A stretch of 64,000 bases of DNA from assembly GCA_029379385.1 (NCBI GenBank), contig CM055611.1:16562062-16626061 (forward strand), in the 5' to 3' direction. The notes beneath the pieces are model-generated. The model saw nothing but the letters and a program-made list of their open reading frames with translations. It searched no databases and was not told where the DNA came from. This DNA comes from Quillaja saponaria (lineage: Eukaryota > Streptophyta > Magnoliopsida > Fabales > Quillajaceae). Below are positions 46,572 through 57,990 of this stretch, piece by piece; position 1 is the stretch's first letter, and every line of letters starts with the position of its first letter. The position numbers were made by a program, and so were the translations under genes.

Positions 46572-46625
46572 ATTGTGGGCATATTTCATCTTACAGGAGA
46601 TTGTGGGCATATTTCATCTTACAGG
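46572..46625. repeat. Direct duplication of about 28 bp
   Basis: 'tgtgggcatatttcatct' plus 'tacagga' occurs twice in succession. Confidence 0.9.
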
Positions 46626-46825
46626 ATAACCACTGCCGATATTTTCAGTAATTGTTTTATGTTTAATAGTCGAGTTCGGCTTTTATTTTAATTCAGTAAT
46701 ATTTTAGTAGTCTTAACTGTAATGTGATTATAAGTTAGAGATGCACAGTACTTTAGTATTCAGGGTTACGGGGGTATGATTACCCATTCCTCCAGCCAGT
46801 CATACCTCTAGTTGAGGGTGTGACA

Positions 46826-48548
46826 AAACATAGGGACTTTGAGTATATAAAACACTTCCTCTATTTCCCCCCATGCTTATGTAAATATACATATCTCCAG
46901 AATCTTCTATGGTCTTTGCTGCAAATTTAGGAACCTTAACAAATCTCTTTGTCAAAACTCATATCCTTTATGTTGGGCTATTGACATTGCAGTAGTGAAA
47001 AGACTTTAGAAGGTCAAAGACTTGAATACTAGCCTAAAAATGTTTTGATAGAATTAATATTTCTTATTGGCAATTGATATGTGCATTATTATAGTTGTCA
47101 CTTGTAAACACTAACAATATCTTAATTAAATTTTATGAAGTGGTTGCTTAAATTAGTCAAAGGCACTTCACCAAGAAGACATGTTGCTTTGCTTGGATAT
47201 TCTTTGCAGTATGTTTGTAGTTAGATTTTCATGATACACATAGTTGCATATAATATAACGGTGCACAAAAAGGTTGTAACTTGTAAGATGAAGTAGTTGC
47301 AGTCTTTTCCTTTCACAAGGCTTTTGACTTGGAAGTGTTGGTCTTGAAATTATATAGATAAGTATCTTAGAAGTGATTATGGTTCAATACTAAATGAAGA
47401 GATGAAATTATGTTTATCTTAATATTACCATGTCAGATTTAAAAATACTAATAACATGACATGGATGATTAGTGTTACTTTGCTCTGTTACAAGAGTTTG
47501 CATAAGTAATTGAAGTCCAATATTCGTTACACTAGTAATTGAAGTGCTATATGTTCTGCATTCTTGGAAAAACTTGCACAAAGCTGCACATGCATCTTAT
47601 ACATTCTTAGCCATATTATTGTTTGATATGGCCGACTGTAATTATGAAGGTTGTATAATTGACACTGTTTTCTCTCTTTGAGGAGTAAAAACAAGAGGAA
47701 TTGATGGTAAAATGATTTAAATGATTGATGATATTATGTATCCTCAGGGGACATTGCTGAGAGAATTTTGTGCCTCTACATCTTTCATGTGCGGGGTTCT
47801 CATCTAAATCCAGGTGCCAGATCAACTTGATAGTTAGTGACTGTAAGAACCTTAATGTGATAAATATTTGATGAACTTTGCCACACCGTGTGCCTTTGTA
47901 AAAATATATGATTTCATTAGCATTCGCTTTATAGTACTTGTTCAGACTGCTTCTTCGATCCTGATATTTGCTAGTAAATATTATGCAGGATAAACTCCTA
48001 ATCTATGGAAAATGCAATATTTCTTTTAAAAAATATATCAAATAATGCTTTATCATATTGTTTTCTAGGAAGTGGCTATTTCTGACAACACCAAATATGG
48101 AGGTTCTTAATTTGCATATATAGATAAAGAGTCATGAAGAATATTCTGATTACTGACAATCATCTTTGGATTTTCTGTCCTTGGTGGTGGTTTTCTTCTC
48201 CACTTCATTAGCATTTAGTAATTCTGGTGTTAGACTGTTAGTTGCTCAAGGCTAAAAAGCTTCTACCCATATTAAGGAATAATAATGTGGTACCTCAAGA
48301 TTTTTTGATTAAGCTTCTGCCCTTGCACTTTGAAGGTTTAAGCAAGCTTGGATTTTTGCTTCTTCTCTTTAATACCTATGATTCACAATGTCTTAAACTC
48401 TTTGATATTTCCTCTTCTCCCTCTTCCTTTGAGCTCCAATTCGATGTGATTGAATCAAATTATGTCCCTATATGTAGTTTAGCTAGAAAAATATTTATTT
48501 TATAGTTCTTATCTTTTTTTCATTTCTGTTACTGCTTAGCTATAAGGT

Positions 48549-48579
<31 letters not shown>

Positions 48580-49045
48580 CTCCTTCCCCTTCTAAATATT
48601 TATTTTTCTTTTTGCTATGTGTGAGGGAGCTGATCCATTAACATATCACTATATTATAGCAACCTTTCTATCTCTGTTGTCTTTTTTATATATCTTTTGA
48701 TTAGTGCCTCCCCTAGGAATTATCTCTCTTATTATATTTACCTCTTTGTCTATATTTGTTGCTTGTCAGGTGATTGCTTTGGATTCAGCTAAGTATCTTT
48801 TCAAATTAGTTAATCCAGGGAGTAAGATTTACCAAGTATGGATGGTTAAATGATTTGGTATGTATGCATTTATAGTTCAAATATAAAATTATCAAGAATG
48901 TCTAATTATGAAGGAAGTTATAACATCATTAACATCTATTGACAGTAGAATCCCAATTAACTTATTAATAAGTGATTTATTTATATTATTAATAAGTGAT
49001 TTAAATAATAGTTACTAACCTTATATTTTTCTAATCATCTTTTAG
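46826..49045. other. CACTA-2 internal or intronic sequence
   Basis: No recognised coding sequence. It contains the long C homopolymer (48551-48586) and open frames such as 48242-48505 that lack similarity to anything I know. The stretch may be introns of the TNPA-like gene whose exon relics follow. Confidence 0.4.
48551..48586. repeat. 36-base C homopolymer
   Basis: Uninterrupted run of 36 C between 'aaggtct' and 'tctctcc'. Confidence 0.9.
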
Positions 49046-49355
49046 GAGGCATTTGCATCGGCTAGAGAGCCTGAGCTTGCTAATACTCCAGAAGGTTCTC
49101 CGCCCATTTTTGATGATGCTTTATGGGTACGAATATCCGGTGGGAAGAAGCACAGATACTATTATGGGTTTAGGGGATGCATTGACTCCAAGGCACTTGG
49201 CTAATGCAACTCTAGCAATGTTGACAGCATTGGGACTTCTTTCCTACTTCCTCCTCCAGTGTTCAAACAAGAAATGGTCACATATGTTAGGCAGATAGTG
49301 AGGGATGAACTTGCTACACTCAGAGAATCTCAACCACGAACTCTCTTCATCTCAT
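49046..49355 (+). pseudogene. CACTA-2 TNPA-like (Transposase_24) exon relic
   Basis: Bounded by a 3' splice-like 'tttttctaatcatcttttag' and a donor 'gtaagt'. In successive frames it reads EAFASAREPELANTPEG, then IFDDALWVRISGGKKHRYY, then YGF/MGLGDALTPRHLAN, then QIVRDELATLRES. A W-V-x-x-x-GG-x-x-x-x-R-x-YGLG block followed by a short tail is typical of the C-terminal part of plant Ptta/En/Spm second-gene proteins. Two frame changes show decay. Confidence 0.6.
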
Positions 49356-50262
49356 GTAAGTAATATAAACCTACTCGTTTCAATGTTTTAGATCAATTTT
49401 ATTGTCATTCACATTATATTCTTGTGGTTGATGGTGATAAAAGTTGGTTTTATCTTGCTGTCATTGAATTGGTATAAACTTCTGTTTTTTTGTATGAAAG
49501 AGATAGGGTTATTTGATAATTCACTGCTTAATTATTTAGTAGTTCAAACTATATGGGTAGTTGATTTTGCTTTAATTTGATCATTCTTTGTTTCATTAAT
49601 TGTTGGTTTCATTATAATTTTATTATCTTGAATGTAGTAACTTTGTTACATGGATTTGATGATGATGATGATGATAATACATATGTTAGTGTTATGCTTT
49701 ATTCTGCTAAATGAACTGCAGCGAATTTTGCTATCTCTACTTCTCTGTTAAGTGTCAAAAGGGGAATGATTATTAATTTTCTCTAGCTATGTATTGTGGT
49801 TGCATATTAGTTTGCTTATCTTTCTTGAACTAATTGAAACTGAAACGTTGGTGGAGGAGGAGGTTGGCAAAAACTAACTTTGGGTTTTTGAAGAAGTGAA
49901 GTTTAGCACCTGTATTGTTAAGTTCAACTTATTTGTTTTATGTGTTAAGGTTTAAATGAGGTGGCATTGAATGCTCTTGTTGTTGTAAGGTTGGTTGTGT
50001 TGTCTAGTCTATTTGTTTGTTGAGAGCGGCTTCAATATATTGTGTTTATTTGAATTTGATTACGTTATTTGTTTAATATCTGTCATCTGAAATGTTGTTG
50101 ATGGGCTAATCTTATCTGGTAACTTTGGAACTGGTTTTCCTTTGCCTTTTTATGTGAAAGAACTTACAAGTTTTGTCAAAAAAGTTGCGTTATCATCTAT
50201 TGTCTTTGAAATTCCTCTTTAATTCATAACTATTGTTTTTTCTTTACTAATTGATTTTTCAG

Positions 50263-50361
50263 GACCCTTCTACTACATCAGCTGTTCCACGGACTCCTCA
50301 TGATTCAGTGAATGTTTGTGACCAAGAGGAGGAGCAACATACGACCTTTAAGGACACTTAG
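50263..50361 (+). pseudogene. CACTA-2 TNPA-like last exon (candidate)
   Basis: After 'ttgatttttcag', an open stretch DPSTTSAVPRTPHDSVN...TFKDT ends at TAG. It is short, with S/T/P then acidic composition; the splice acceptor is good. The link to the previous exon is inferred from position. Confidence 0.4.
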
Positions 50362-50549
50362 TTTTAGATTTATTTTCTTGTAATGAACAAACATAATACT
50401 GGACATTTTGAAAAGGTGTTTTATTGACGTTTACTAATTTAATGATCATTTTGATTGTTATACCAAAATTTATGTCATTTAATTTTATAATTTAGCAGGT
50501 ATACAAAAGAAAAAAATAAATAATAATAATAATAAATTTATGCAGAATG

Positions 50550-51001
50550 TTAAGTAAGTTATCAGCGTCCGCAAAATGTGGACGCTGAAAGTTTTAAAAA
50601 ATTAAACTTTTCTACTTCCACTTAATAGCATCCACAAGTGAACGATGATATTGTCCGAACTATCAGCGTCCACCTTGTGGATGCAGAAAACTATCAACTT
50701 CCACTCTTCAGTGTCACTAGTACTTTCAGCTTCCACTTATTTGCGTCCACTAGTGGACACTGATACTATCAGCGTCCACTTTTAGCGTCCATAATTTGCA
50801 CGCAAATAATTTTCTTATTTTATTGGCTTTTTTTTAATCTGCATCCACAATGTGGACGAGGATAAGCGGACGCTGACATGGACGCTGATAATATCATTAG
50901 AAGGCACAGTATCTGCGTCCATCTTTTAGCGTCCACTCTGATGGATGATGGCTATCAGCGTCCGCAAAAAGTGGACGCTGATACTGCATTTTCTTGTAGT
51001 G
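50550..51001. repeat. Right subterminal repeat array of CACTA-2
   Basis: At least ten copies of 'tcagcgtcc', 'gcgtccac' or 'tggacgctga' variants in both orientations (for example near 50561, 50661, 50778, 50918 and 50957), several forming hairpins such as 'atcagcgtccgcaaaa' opposite 'gtggacgctgat'. The array ends in TTTTCTTGTAGTG. Confidence 0.85.
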
Positions 51002-51670
51002 GAAGCCTAGACACTGCCAACTTGACATGGCAGCATGGCTAGATGATGGGGTGGCACTGGCTGGAGCCAGGCACCCATGGACCAAGACTGGCATGCCAGG
51101 CAGCTAGGTTGGCTGGTGGTACGTTGGAGTACATGTATGGCAGCACGACAACATGCCATCTGGCTTAGTGGTTACAACCGGTTATGGCAGCATGCTATGC
51201 CCATGTTATGCGGAACATTGGGGGAAAACTGCAATTCGTGGATGCCTATTTTCATGGAAGTGGGGACTGGAATTGAGGAACGTGGCCTATATTGGTGGAT
51301 AACTGCTTGGCAGTTTTGTAATTGCGGACACTTATCTTAAGCCTAGGCAGTGGGAGCTGCCACTGTCATGTCTTATTGGCAAAATATGCATGGTTTTGAT
51401 TTGTGGGAGTTTATATACTAAACAATTTTGTAACTTAGTTTGGTTAGAGAGAGATATTCACTGGGATTAATTGTAATCCTTGAGTTATATCATAGTGAGG
51501 CCAAGATTGACAAACTAAATGCTTGTAAAGGCTCCTTTATGTTAATAAAGGTTGGGAAGTGATTGTTGTATGTGTTGTGCTCGTTTATTGCTTTCTTCGC
51601 TTTTACTAGATACTTGGATAGCAAATTGACTAAATGTTGGCAATGAACTTGGTGTGGCTGAGACTTGACA

Positions 51671-52034
51671 ATGGTGTTGTCAAGTGCCATCACAGAGTGA
51701 AAGTCTTAACTTGTGAGATGGGCTTAAGTCAGATACAATTCCGTTGAGCTAAATCTCATGGTCGTTCTAAATGGTATGTTACTATCTCTTTTTCTGTGCT
51801 ATAATATTGACACATTTTATAAACTATAAGCTATATAAAACTTGTTAACATTTATTTATTTTTAATAAATAATTATGATATCATTAGCCCTTTAATAATT
51901 TCTGAGATTACTTTGTTATCCACCCTCAAATCACATTTTCAAGGGAGTAAATTCCGCCCAAAATTATAGCTAGTTTCTTGGTCCACCTCCATTGATGATT
52001 CTGCCTCTCTCTCAAATGAAGTTGAATTTTCAAC
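51671..52034. other. Sequence between gypsy-3 LTR and duplication copy C
   Basis: No coding signal. 51671-51780 may still belong to the LTR. Confidence 0.4.
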
Positions 52035-53364
52035 TAAAATCAATTAAATCTAAACATTGATATCAGTTATCATATTTTCATTTATATGTATATTTTATGA
52101 AATATATTAATATTACTATGTACCTAATTGAAGCTAAAAGCATGTATATGTATCATACTGCCCAAATCTAAATATTTAGTATGTTTCTTTATTATAATAT
52201 TACTATGTACATAATTGAATTCGAAAATATTTTTATTACAATTAATTTAATTTTTTAAGAACTTTACATGTAAATTTTCAGTCATATACATTTCTGTAAC
52301 AAATATATAAATAGAGGAAAGAATATTAGAGACCTTGTACGCAAACAAAAAAGATAATAAGCTGGTTTGGGGAATACAATTTGAATGGGAAGTTCAGTGT
52401 TAATTCTTGTTGATTTGAATGGCAGTTGACTTTAGCTGGAGAATTTGGACCGGTCAGTGTGCTGCTACATGGTGGAACTTGTACAAAAAATAACTCTATA
52501 AGAAACTAACAAAGTGTTAATTTAGTAGACATATAATCAGACATGGGATTTGAACTTAACTGAGAACTTACTGTTAATAAGCACGATTTGTTCTGATTTT
52601 TATAATAACAAAAATTATAAAACCAAAAACAAAAAGGACCGGACACCAACTCCGGCCTGGGCTAGGATGGACTGAAGCGAGTCACTCAAGGGTTCAAATT
52701 TATAGTTAGTGATTGTGCCACAGAATCCCATCAGGTAATTTTTAGGTTTTTAAGTGTATATAAATGGCTACTACTACCGAGCCGAACCAAATAAGACTTA
52801 GAGATACCTGTGGCATTAGTTCTGAACCGGGCTCAAGCTTCAATAGTGTACAAGGTGAACCTTGTGCCCATTAGCCTCCCACGGCACGGTGTACTAGCTG
52901 CTTGGGTTATGAGCCCCCGCCACGGAGCTCAGGCAGTAAGCCTTACTACTAAAAACCTTATATATAATAAGCCTATTGACTGACCAATATGGGACTAAAT
53001 CTGAACGCAACATTAAATTCAATCAAAACTTTTCTTGCTTGCACCAATATCTTGTTTTTTCTACAACACTGTGTATATACACAATTATTATAATATTTTT
53101 TCAGTTGCTAGATTTAGTAAAATTTTATTATTATACAATCCTTTTGAGATATAATAAAAGCAAAAACCAAAATTTCATTAACTACGATTTCAATTTTGAA
53201 AATTTTCTAATGATAGATTACTATATATATTACAGTAATAGTTCTTAGTTGTACGCTATTAATTTGTTGCCCATGTGGTAGCTATATGCATCTTGGAATG
53301 TTTGTCATACTATCATCTGTTTTTTTTTCTTTTTTTTTCCTCTTTAATTTTGTTATCCCCACAC

Positions 53365-53700
53365 CTTGGAGTATAAACTTAATTTTATTTGGAATTCGTG
53401 GTTGCTCCTCCCCACAATTGTTTTCTTGGATACTCTAATCCCCTCATATTGTAGAAGTCTTCTAACTACTAAACTCAAGCGTGCCTTACTTCTTGAACCA
53501 TTTGAATTTTGTCATATTAGTATGTCTCTAAACTCTTTCCTACTCAAATGAATAACTGCTCCATTTACAACAAAAATAAAGACTATTTATATTATTGTAT
53601 CTCTAAACTCTTTCCTATTCAAATGAATAACTCTTCCATTTACAACAAAAATAAAGACTACTTATAAAAGAAAATGCATGATCACGTGTACGTTTAAAAA
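53365..53700. repeat. Local direct repeat in copy C
   Basis: 'ctctaaactctttcctactcaaatgaataactgctcc' style sequence at 53525-53575 is repeated at 53600-53655 ('ctctaaactctttcctat', 'caaatgaataactcttcc'), each followed by 'atttacaacaaaaataaagact'. A tandem duplication of about 76 bp. Confidence 0.8.
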
Positions 53701-54679
53701 TATTTGGTTTAACAAAATTGTAGTAAAGAATATAGAAGAATTCCACTGAAAATGGACTTATACATAAGAAAGTATCAAGTAAAGAAACATGAAAACGAAA
53801 GAAAGTTGGAAACAATATGGATCACAGATATTGAAGACCCTATCCAAAAATATTTTCATGTTAATTTTGTTTCATAACTTTCAAAATGTTTGCAATGTCT
53901 TCCCTCTAACTAACACCATTAATAATTTGGATAAAAATTGTTGATGTAGCTTAAAATGTAATATCTTTGGCACAAGATGTGTATTTGACATTTTTGTCCT
54001 TCAGACGAGGAATCGTTTGTTACTACAAATCTTATTCTATCAACGAACGTATTGTTACTTCCTACTCGACCAACGGGATGTGTATTATATATTTTTGCCC
54101 TCTGAAACCTAATTTTCAAAGTTATCTAGCCTAAACACCTAAACTTGCATAAGATGAATCCAATTGACCAAAATGAGAACCATTTATCCCTACCAACGTG
54201 TGTGCATATTGGGCTCATCAAACAAATGTGTTTTTATATTTTTGACCCCCAAAACCCTATTTTCAAAGTTAACTAGCATGAACACCTAAACTTGCATAAA
54301 ATGAACCCCTACTATCCAAATGAGAAACCATATGTTCTAATAAGTCTTATTTGTCCTTTTGTATGTGTCAGTACTTTCGGCTTATCAAACATATGTGTAT
54401 TTGATATTTTTGTCATTTGAAACCCGATTTTCAAAGTTAACTAGTCTAAACATCTAAGTTTACATAAAATGAATCATGTTGACCCAAATGAAGAACATAA
54501 TGATTTAAGTCTAGATTAAAGACTTATCCCAATCAACCATAACTATGGGTCCGTGTTAACCCAATCTCAAAATTGTCAAACAAGTCAAATTTGAACAGTA
54601 CAACTTTGTTCAAAAATCTACAACTGCTGGTTCATTTCTTTATTCAATGAATCTCGGGTATAAAAATATTATGCTAGCA

Positions 54680-55045
54680 GAGTTGTAGGCGATAAGGCAA
54701 GGCTTAGTATTAGCTTGGGATAGGGGTTACAGGTTGCATATAGAATCAGATTCGAATGAAACTATCTTTAATTATTTCTTATGCAGATCCTGACACCTAC
54801 CCTTTGGAAGTTTGATCTTGGATTGTCGAATGCTGATTAGTAAGGAATGGTCTTGTACTCTTACTCATTGCTACAGGGAGACTATCTTACCAAGCTCGGA
54901 CAAACTGTTAGTAATGGTCTTCATGTTTGGGACCATTCTTTACCTTCACTGGAGATTTATTTGATTGTTGATGCAGCTGGTGTGACATTTCCTCGTTAGT
55001 TTTTTTCATTGTTGCTTCTTTGCTTTTCAATGTACCAATAAAAAA
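54680..55045 (+). pseudogene. LINE 3' end: RNase H-like domain tail and 3' end
   Basis: Frames read LAWDRGYRLHIESDSNE, HPLGSLI-like, then LTHCYRETILPSSDKL and SLPSLEIYLIVDAAGVTFPR before a TAG at 54995. This is the usual C-terminal ending of plant LINE (L1-type) RNase H domains. A TTTC-rich 3' end and 'accaataaaaaaat' follow. Only its last 60-70 bp survive in copy B (17057-17125), so the insertion preceded the duplication. Confidence 0.75.
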
Positions 55046-55946
55046 ATTATAAATAAATCTAATAAACTTTATTTTTAAATTTCAGTTAAGATATAAATAT
55101 ATATATATATATATATACACATATATATATATTTGCTGAATTTTATTTTATTTTTGCAAAACATGATACCAAAAAATCAGTGGCTATTTCTACGATTTCT
55201 TGCCTCTAGTTTGGCTTTTAAAAAAGTTTTTTTTTTTTTTTTTTTGACTTTTTCTAGAAAGTTGTTTGCTACTAAAGATTTTCTTTTTTTAGCTTTACAG
55301 AAAAGTATCCTTATGCTTTTAGAGTTCAAAAAGCTGCTAAAGCTGAAATTAGAAAAAAAAAAAAATTTCAAATACAAAACAATGGAAGTTCAAATAAATT
55401 TTAATAATTATTTTATTTAGACAAATATAACCATAATATTTGTCAAAATGATCTTTTTAATACACTATATTTTTTAGAAATGTAAAGTCAAACAATTTTT
55501 TTATATTTCATGAAGCTTTTACGTCAACACATCCAAACACTTTTTCAGATTTTTATTCAATACTTCTTAAACAGCTTTATTAAAAAATATTTTTATGCAC
55601 AATGCCACCAAACAAACTCCTTGGACCTTCCCTAAACATAGTTGGTGCAAATTAGTGAATACAGATTATTCCTCCTTTGGGAATCCGGGGGACTCATGGT
55701 CGAAGCCAAGAGACACAAAAGTTGAGAATACATTTATCAATGAGTCACCCAAGTTAATAACAACTCTAAATATAAACGCTTACAACAATTTTTTATATTT
55801 TTATTTTTCAAAAGAGGCAATATTGAAATAATTAGCTAGATCTCTGCCCCTTCAAAGGTCAAAATCCTTATATGTTCAATTTATGACATAAAATAAATTT
55901 AATTGTTTACATATTCCCTCTAGATCTCTTTCTCTCTCTCTCTCTC

Positions 55947-55960
55947 TATATATATATATA
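55947..55960 (+). promoter_or_regulatory. TATA run upstream of the copy-C peptide gene
   Basis: A 'tatatatatatata' stretch after a CT microsatellite, about 105 bp before the ATG at 56065. Matching sequence stands before the broken copy B (near 17830). Placement fits a TATA box with a 5' UTR of about 75-80 nt, but this is inference. Confidence 0.4.
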
Positions 55961-56064
55961 CATTACACTAAAGAATGGGCTAGGGGTTACAAAATAGAGG
56001 GACAAGAAGCAAGAGAGTAGATAGAATTGTGGTTGTAATTTGTGCAACTGTAAAACTAGCTTGG

Positions 56065-56322
56065 ATGAAGAAGGTCATGTCTTTTATTATTCTAGTTCTC
56101 TTTGTTGGATTAGTAAAACTCAGTGTTTCTCGCCCTTTAATTTCTCTTACAGAAGCAGAAGCCGAAGATCATATCACCAGAACTACTCCAATATCTGTGA
56201 TGAGACCGGAGGATTGTCACGCATATTGCCATGATCGACACAAACAACAGAAAGCAATCAGTGTGTACATACTTCTATATAACATGTGTTTCGCAGCTTG
56301 CATGCGTGGCAATTTGTTATGA
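56065..56322 (+). CDS. Small secreted cysteine peptide precursor (85 aa), intact copy C
   Basis: Unrecognised family. Start chosen at ATG 56065 (MKKVMSF) because the frame upstream opens only with GTG and the paralogue at 60952 also starts MKK. Residues 1-22 form a hydrophobic signal peptide ending S-V-S, so the mature chain probably begins RPL. A linker with acidic residues and Thr (27-45) leads to the conserved block MRPEDCHAYCHDRH (46-59). A hydrophobic helix-like segment follows (64-74) and then CFAACMRGN (75-83). Cysteines are at 51, 55, 75 and 79: C-X3-C-X19-C-X3-C, the arrangement expected of a disulfide-linked pair of helices. Alpha-hairpinins use the same pattern with a shorter loop. 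No introns are needed. Likely secreted to the apoplast; function unknown. Confidence 0.75.
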   Translation: MKKVMSFIILVLFVGLVKLSVSRPLISLTEAEAEDHITRTTPISVMRPEDCHAYCHDRHKQQKAISVYILLYNMCFAACMRGNLL

Positions 56323-57179
56323 AGATTATACATAAAAAAACTAAGTTGAAGATAAGGTTTTTTTTTTTTTTTTAATGGAAAAAGAAAAATACGAATAAGT
56401 TATTTACTTTGGAATAACTAAAAAGTGCAATTACATTTATATATCAATAAATACTATTTTTAAGATTTCTTTTTTTTGGTTCTAAAAACTCTAATTAGTT
56501 TATATTTAAAAACCTTTATACTTCCATAAAGAAAACCTTTATACTAAACACATCATTAATCTCTAAAAAATCACATAACATAAATTTATGTTAAATTTTT
56601 TAGTAAAAGAATTAAAATCTCTAAAAAAATAATAAGAAGTTATTGTCCTGTCCTTTCATATTTTAATCCAAAAATTAAAGAAATAAATATTACTTTCATG
56701 AGTAAATTATACAAATATACATATCTTGTCCAATTTTCTTTCCATAAGTATTTACATTTATCTTTCAAATTTATTTAAAGAAAAAAAAAAGTTAAAGTTT
56801 GTTTTCTTTAATGTTCAAATCCAATTCGTATGTGCAGAATGTCTATTTCAACCAGCTTGAGCATATTTTATTTATTTTTTGTGCAAAGGGAAATTGATAA
56901 AATTGAAATGTAGAAGTGAGTCTAGGAAAGTTTATTACCTGTACATCTCCAAAATAAACACCTGAAATACAAGTAGGAGCTAAATCAAAAATAACAAGAT
57001 CTTCTTATTGAGTATTCCCTAGTTTTGCTAGGGATCAGTACAGTTGTTTGCTTCCTTGAAGCAATGCGTAGTTTCCACCTGTTGGAAGCAAGTCATCAAG
57101 TTCCTGCAATCATGAATGATGTTGCTATACAAGTCAGAGACATTAAAGGTCTATAAAAAATCAATAATAACCATAGCAT
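56323..57179. other. Non-coding AT-rich stretch
   Basis: 3' flank of the peptide gene. No supported gene. Confidence 0.45.
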
Positions 57180-57990
57180 TAATATTTATCTTAAGGAAGA
57201 GAATTCATTTTTCCAAAGCAAGAAGGTGGTCTTGTTTTAGACCCCAAATTTCAGCAAAAGAAAATAATGCAAAGCCTAGCTTTTTGGAGAAACCAACAAT
57301 GCAGTACCCAAAAGAAGAGGCATCTATGTTAAGCTTGTGCAACCCCTGCTTGGGAGGTTTCTAAGATATGTCTAACATGATATGAGACTGTTTAGGAGTT
57401 ATATTAGTAGCAATGTAAAAAATTTCAGCAGCTTTGTTGATGAAATGGGAGGTAATCAAGTGAGGAATAAAAGGCTTGTGCTCAAAGATGTAGTATAGTT
57501 CACAACCAAATTTCTCTACAAATATAAGGAAAGGCATAACACCAAGTGATTTTTTGTGTGGAATGAATGAAGCGGTAGTTTTGCAGTTCAAGATCATCCA
57601 GTCAAAGATGTTAGAGCTATTCCAGAAGCTTGTGTGTAAGTTAGAAACAAAAACATTCCAATACAATGCATCCCCCTTAAATATGTAACATTTATTCCTC
57701 ATCAGAAAGATGAAGGGGGCAAAGAGGGTCATTGCAGATTTTTCTTTGAAATAGAGCCTTCCTAGTGGGGATGGACTCGAGCACAAAGCCAAGTGAAGAA
57801 TTTGACTCTTGGGTGACATTTAGACTTCTATAACCAGTTCCAATGAGTTAAAAAATTAACATTGCTCATAAGCATCAGAGGTAGAGAAACAACCATTGCT
57901 TACGTATTTCCAACATATTTTGACAGTGAAATGGCTATTAGGAGAGTGTGGGGTAGCTTTGATGACTTTTAAGAGGGATGGGGAAAAAAC
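57180..57990 (-). pseudogene. LINE reverse-transcriptase C-terminal fragment with RNase H start (minus strand)
   Basis: On the minus strand, near 57930-57870, a V-x-SNGCFSTSDAYE stretch resembles the S-x-G-x-FSV-x-S-AY segment after the LINE polymerase. The open frame 57819-57361 has FIFLMRNK, NSSNIFDWMI and IFEHKPFIPHLITSHFINKAAEIFYI, like the zf-RVT-to-RNase H linker. After a stop at 57361, KPPKQGLHKLNIDASSFG and GFSKKLGFALFSFAEIWGLKQD (57360-57210) match the start of the LINE RNase H domain. 5' and 3' truncated. Absent from copy B. Confidence 0.7.

Larger units (their letters stand above)
44001..46825 (+). repeat. Long LTR relic, about 2.8 kb (Tekay/del-like)
   Basis: Begins TGTTATAAATTAAT just after a purine tract and ends GGGTGTGACA, end sequences and a length compatible with Tekay/del chromovirus LTRs. 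It contains TA microsatellites (44072-44092, 44220-44240, 45493-45543) and a 29-bp direct duplication (46572-46625). No second copy is present and the flanking 5-mers (GAAGA, AAACA) do not match, so it is either a solo LTR with lost duplication or the 3' end of a truncated element. Open frames at 44383-44610 and 45979-46161 are not recognised as genes. Confidence 0.45.
35774..51001 (+). mobile_element. CACTA (En/Spm) DNA transposon 2, 15.2 kb, nested insertions inside
   Basis: The left end CACTATAAGAAAA and right end TTTTCTTGTAGTG are imperfect TIRs (T/C at one position). The flanking trinucleotide GAA is duplicated (35771-35773, 51002-51004). Subterminal arrays use the core 'tcagcgtcc' or its complement 'ggacgctga', unlike the 'acgacggg' core of CACTA-1, so this is a different family. 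Host-element coding remains are only TNPA-like exon relics near 49046-49355 and 50263-50361. No transposase (Transposase_21) domain was found, so the element is non-autonomous. A gypsy element, an hAT-like MITE and a long LTR relic are nested within it, and its own target was the LTR of gypsy-3. Confidence 0.9.
35600..51670 (+). mobile_element. Gypsy-3 3' LTR, split by CACTA-2
   Basis: A purine-rich run ('ggtaggggtggtt') precedes TGTCAGGCCCTTGACA at 35600, the likely LTR start. The LTR is interrupted at 35773 by CACTA-2 and resumes at 51005 with similar vocabulary ('gacactgccaacttgac', 'catggcagcatggc'). It contains a possible polyadenylation region ('gttaataaagg', 51540) and probably ends at 51670 (...ACTTGACA, complementary to the TGTCA start). 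The rejoined LTR would be about 840 bp. The right border is uncertain because no 5' LTR is present for comparison. Confidence 0.6.

Noticed and set aside
56029..56064. Upstream extension of the copy-C peptide frame
   Set aside because: The extension starts with GTG; the first ATG (56065) matches the start of the paralogues.
57361..57819. 152-codon minus-strand frame as a stand-alone gene
   Set aside because: Its flanks continue as LINE sequence (S-x-G-x-FS-x-SAY upstream, RNase H downstream), so it is a LINE fragment.
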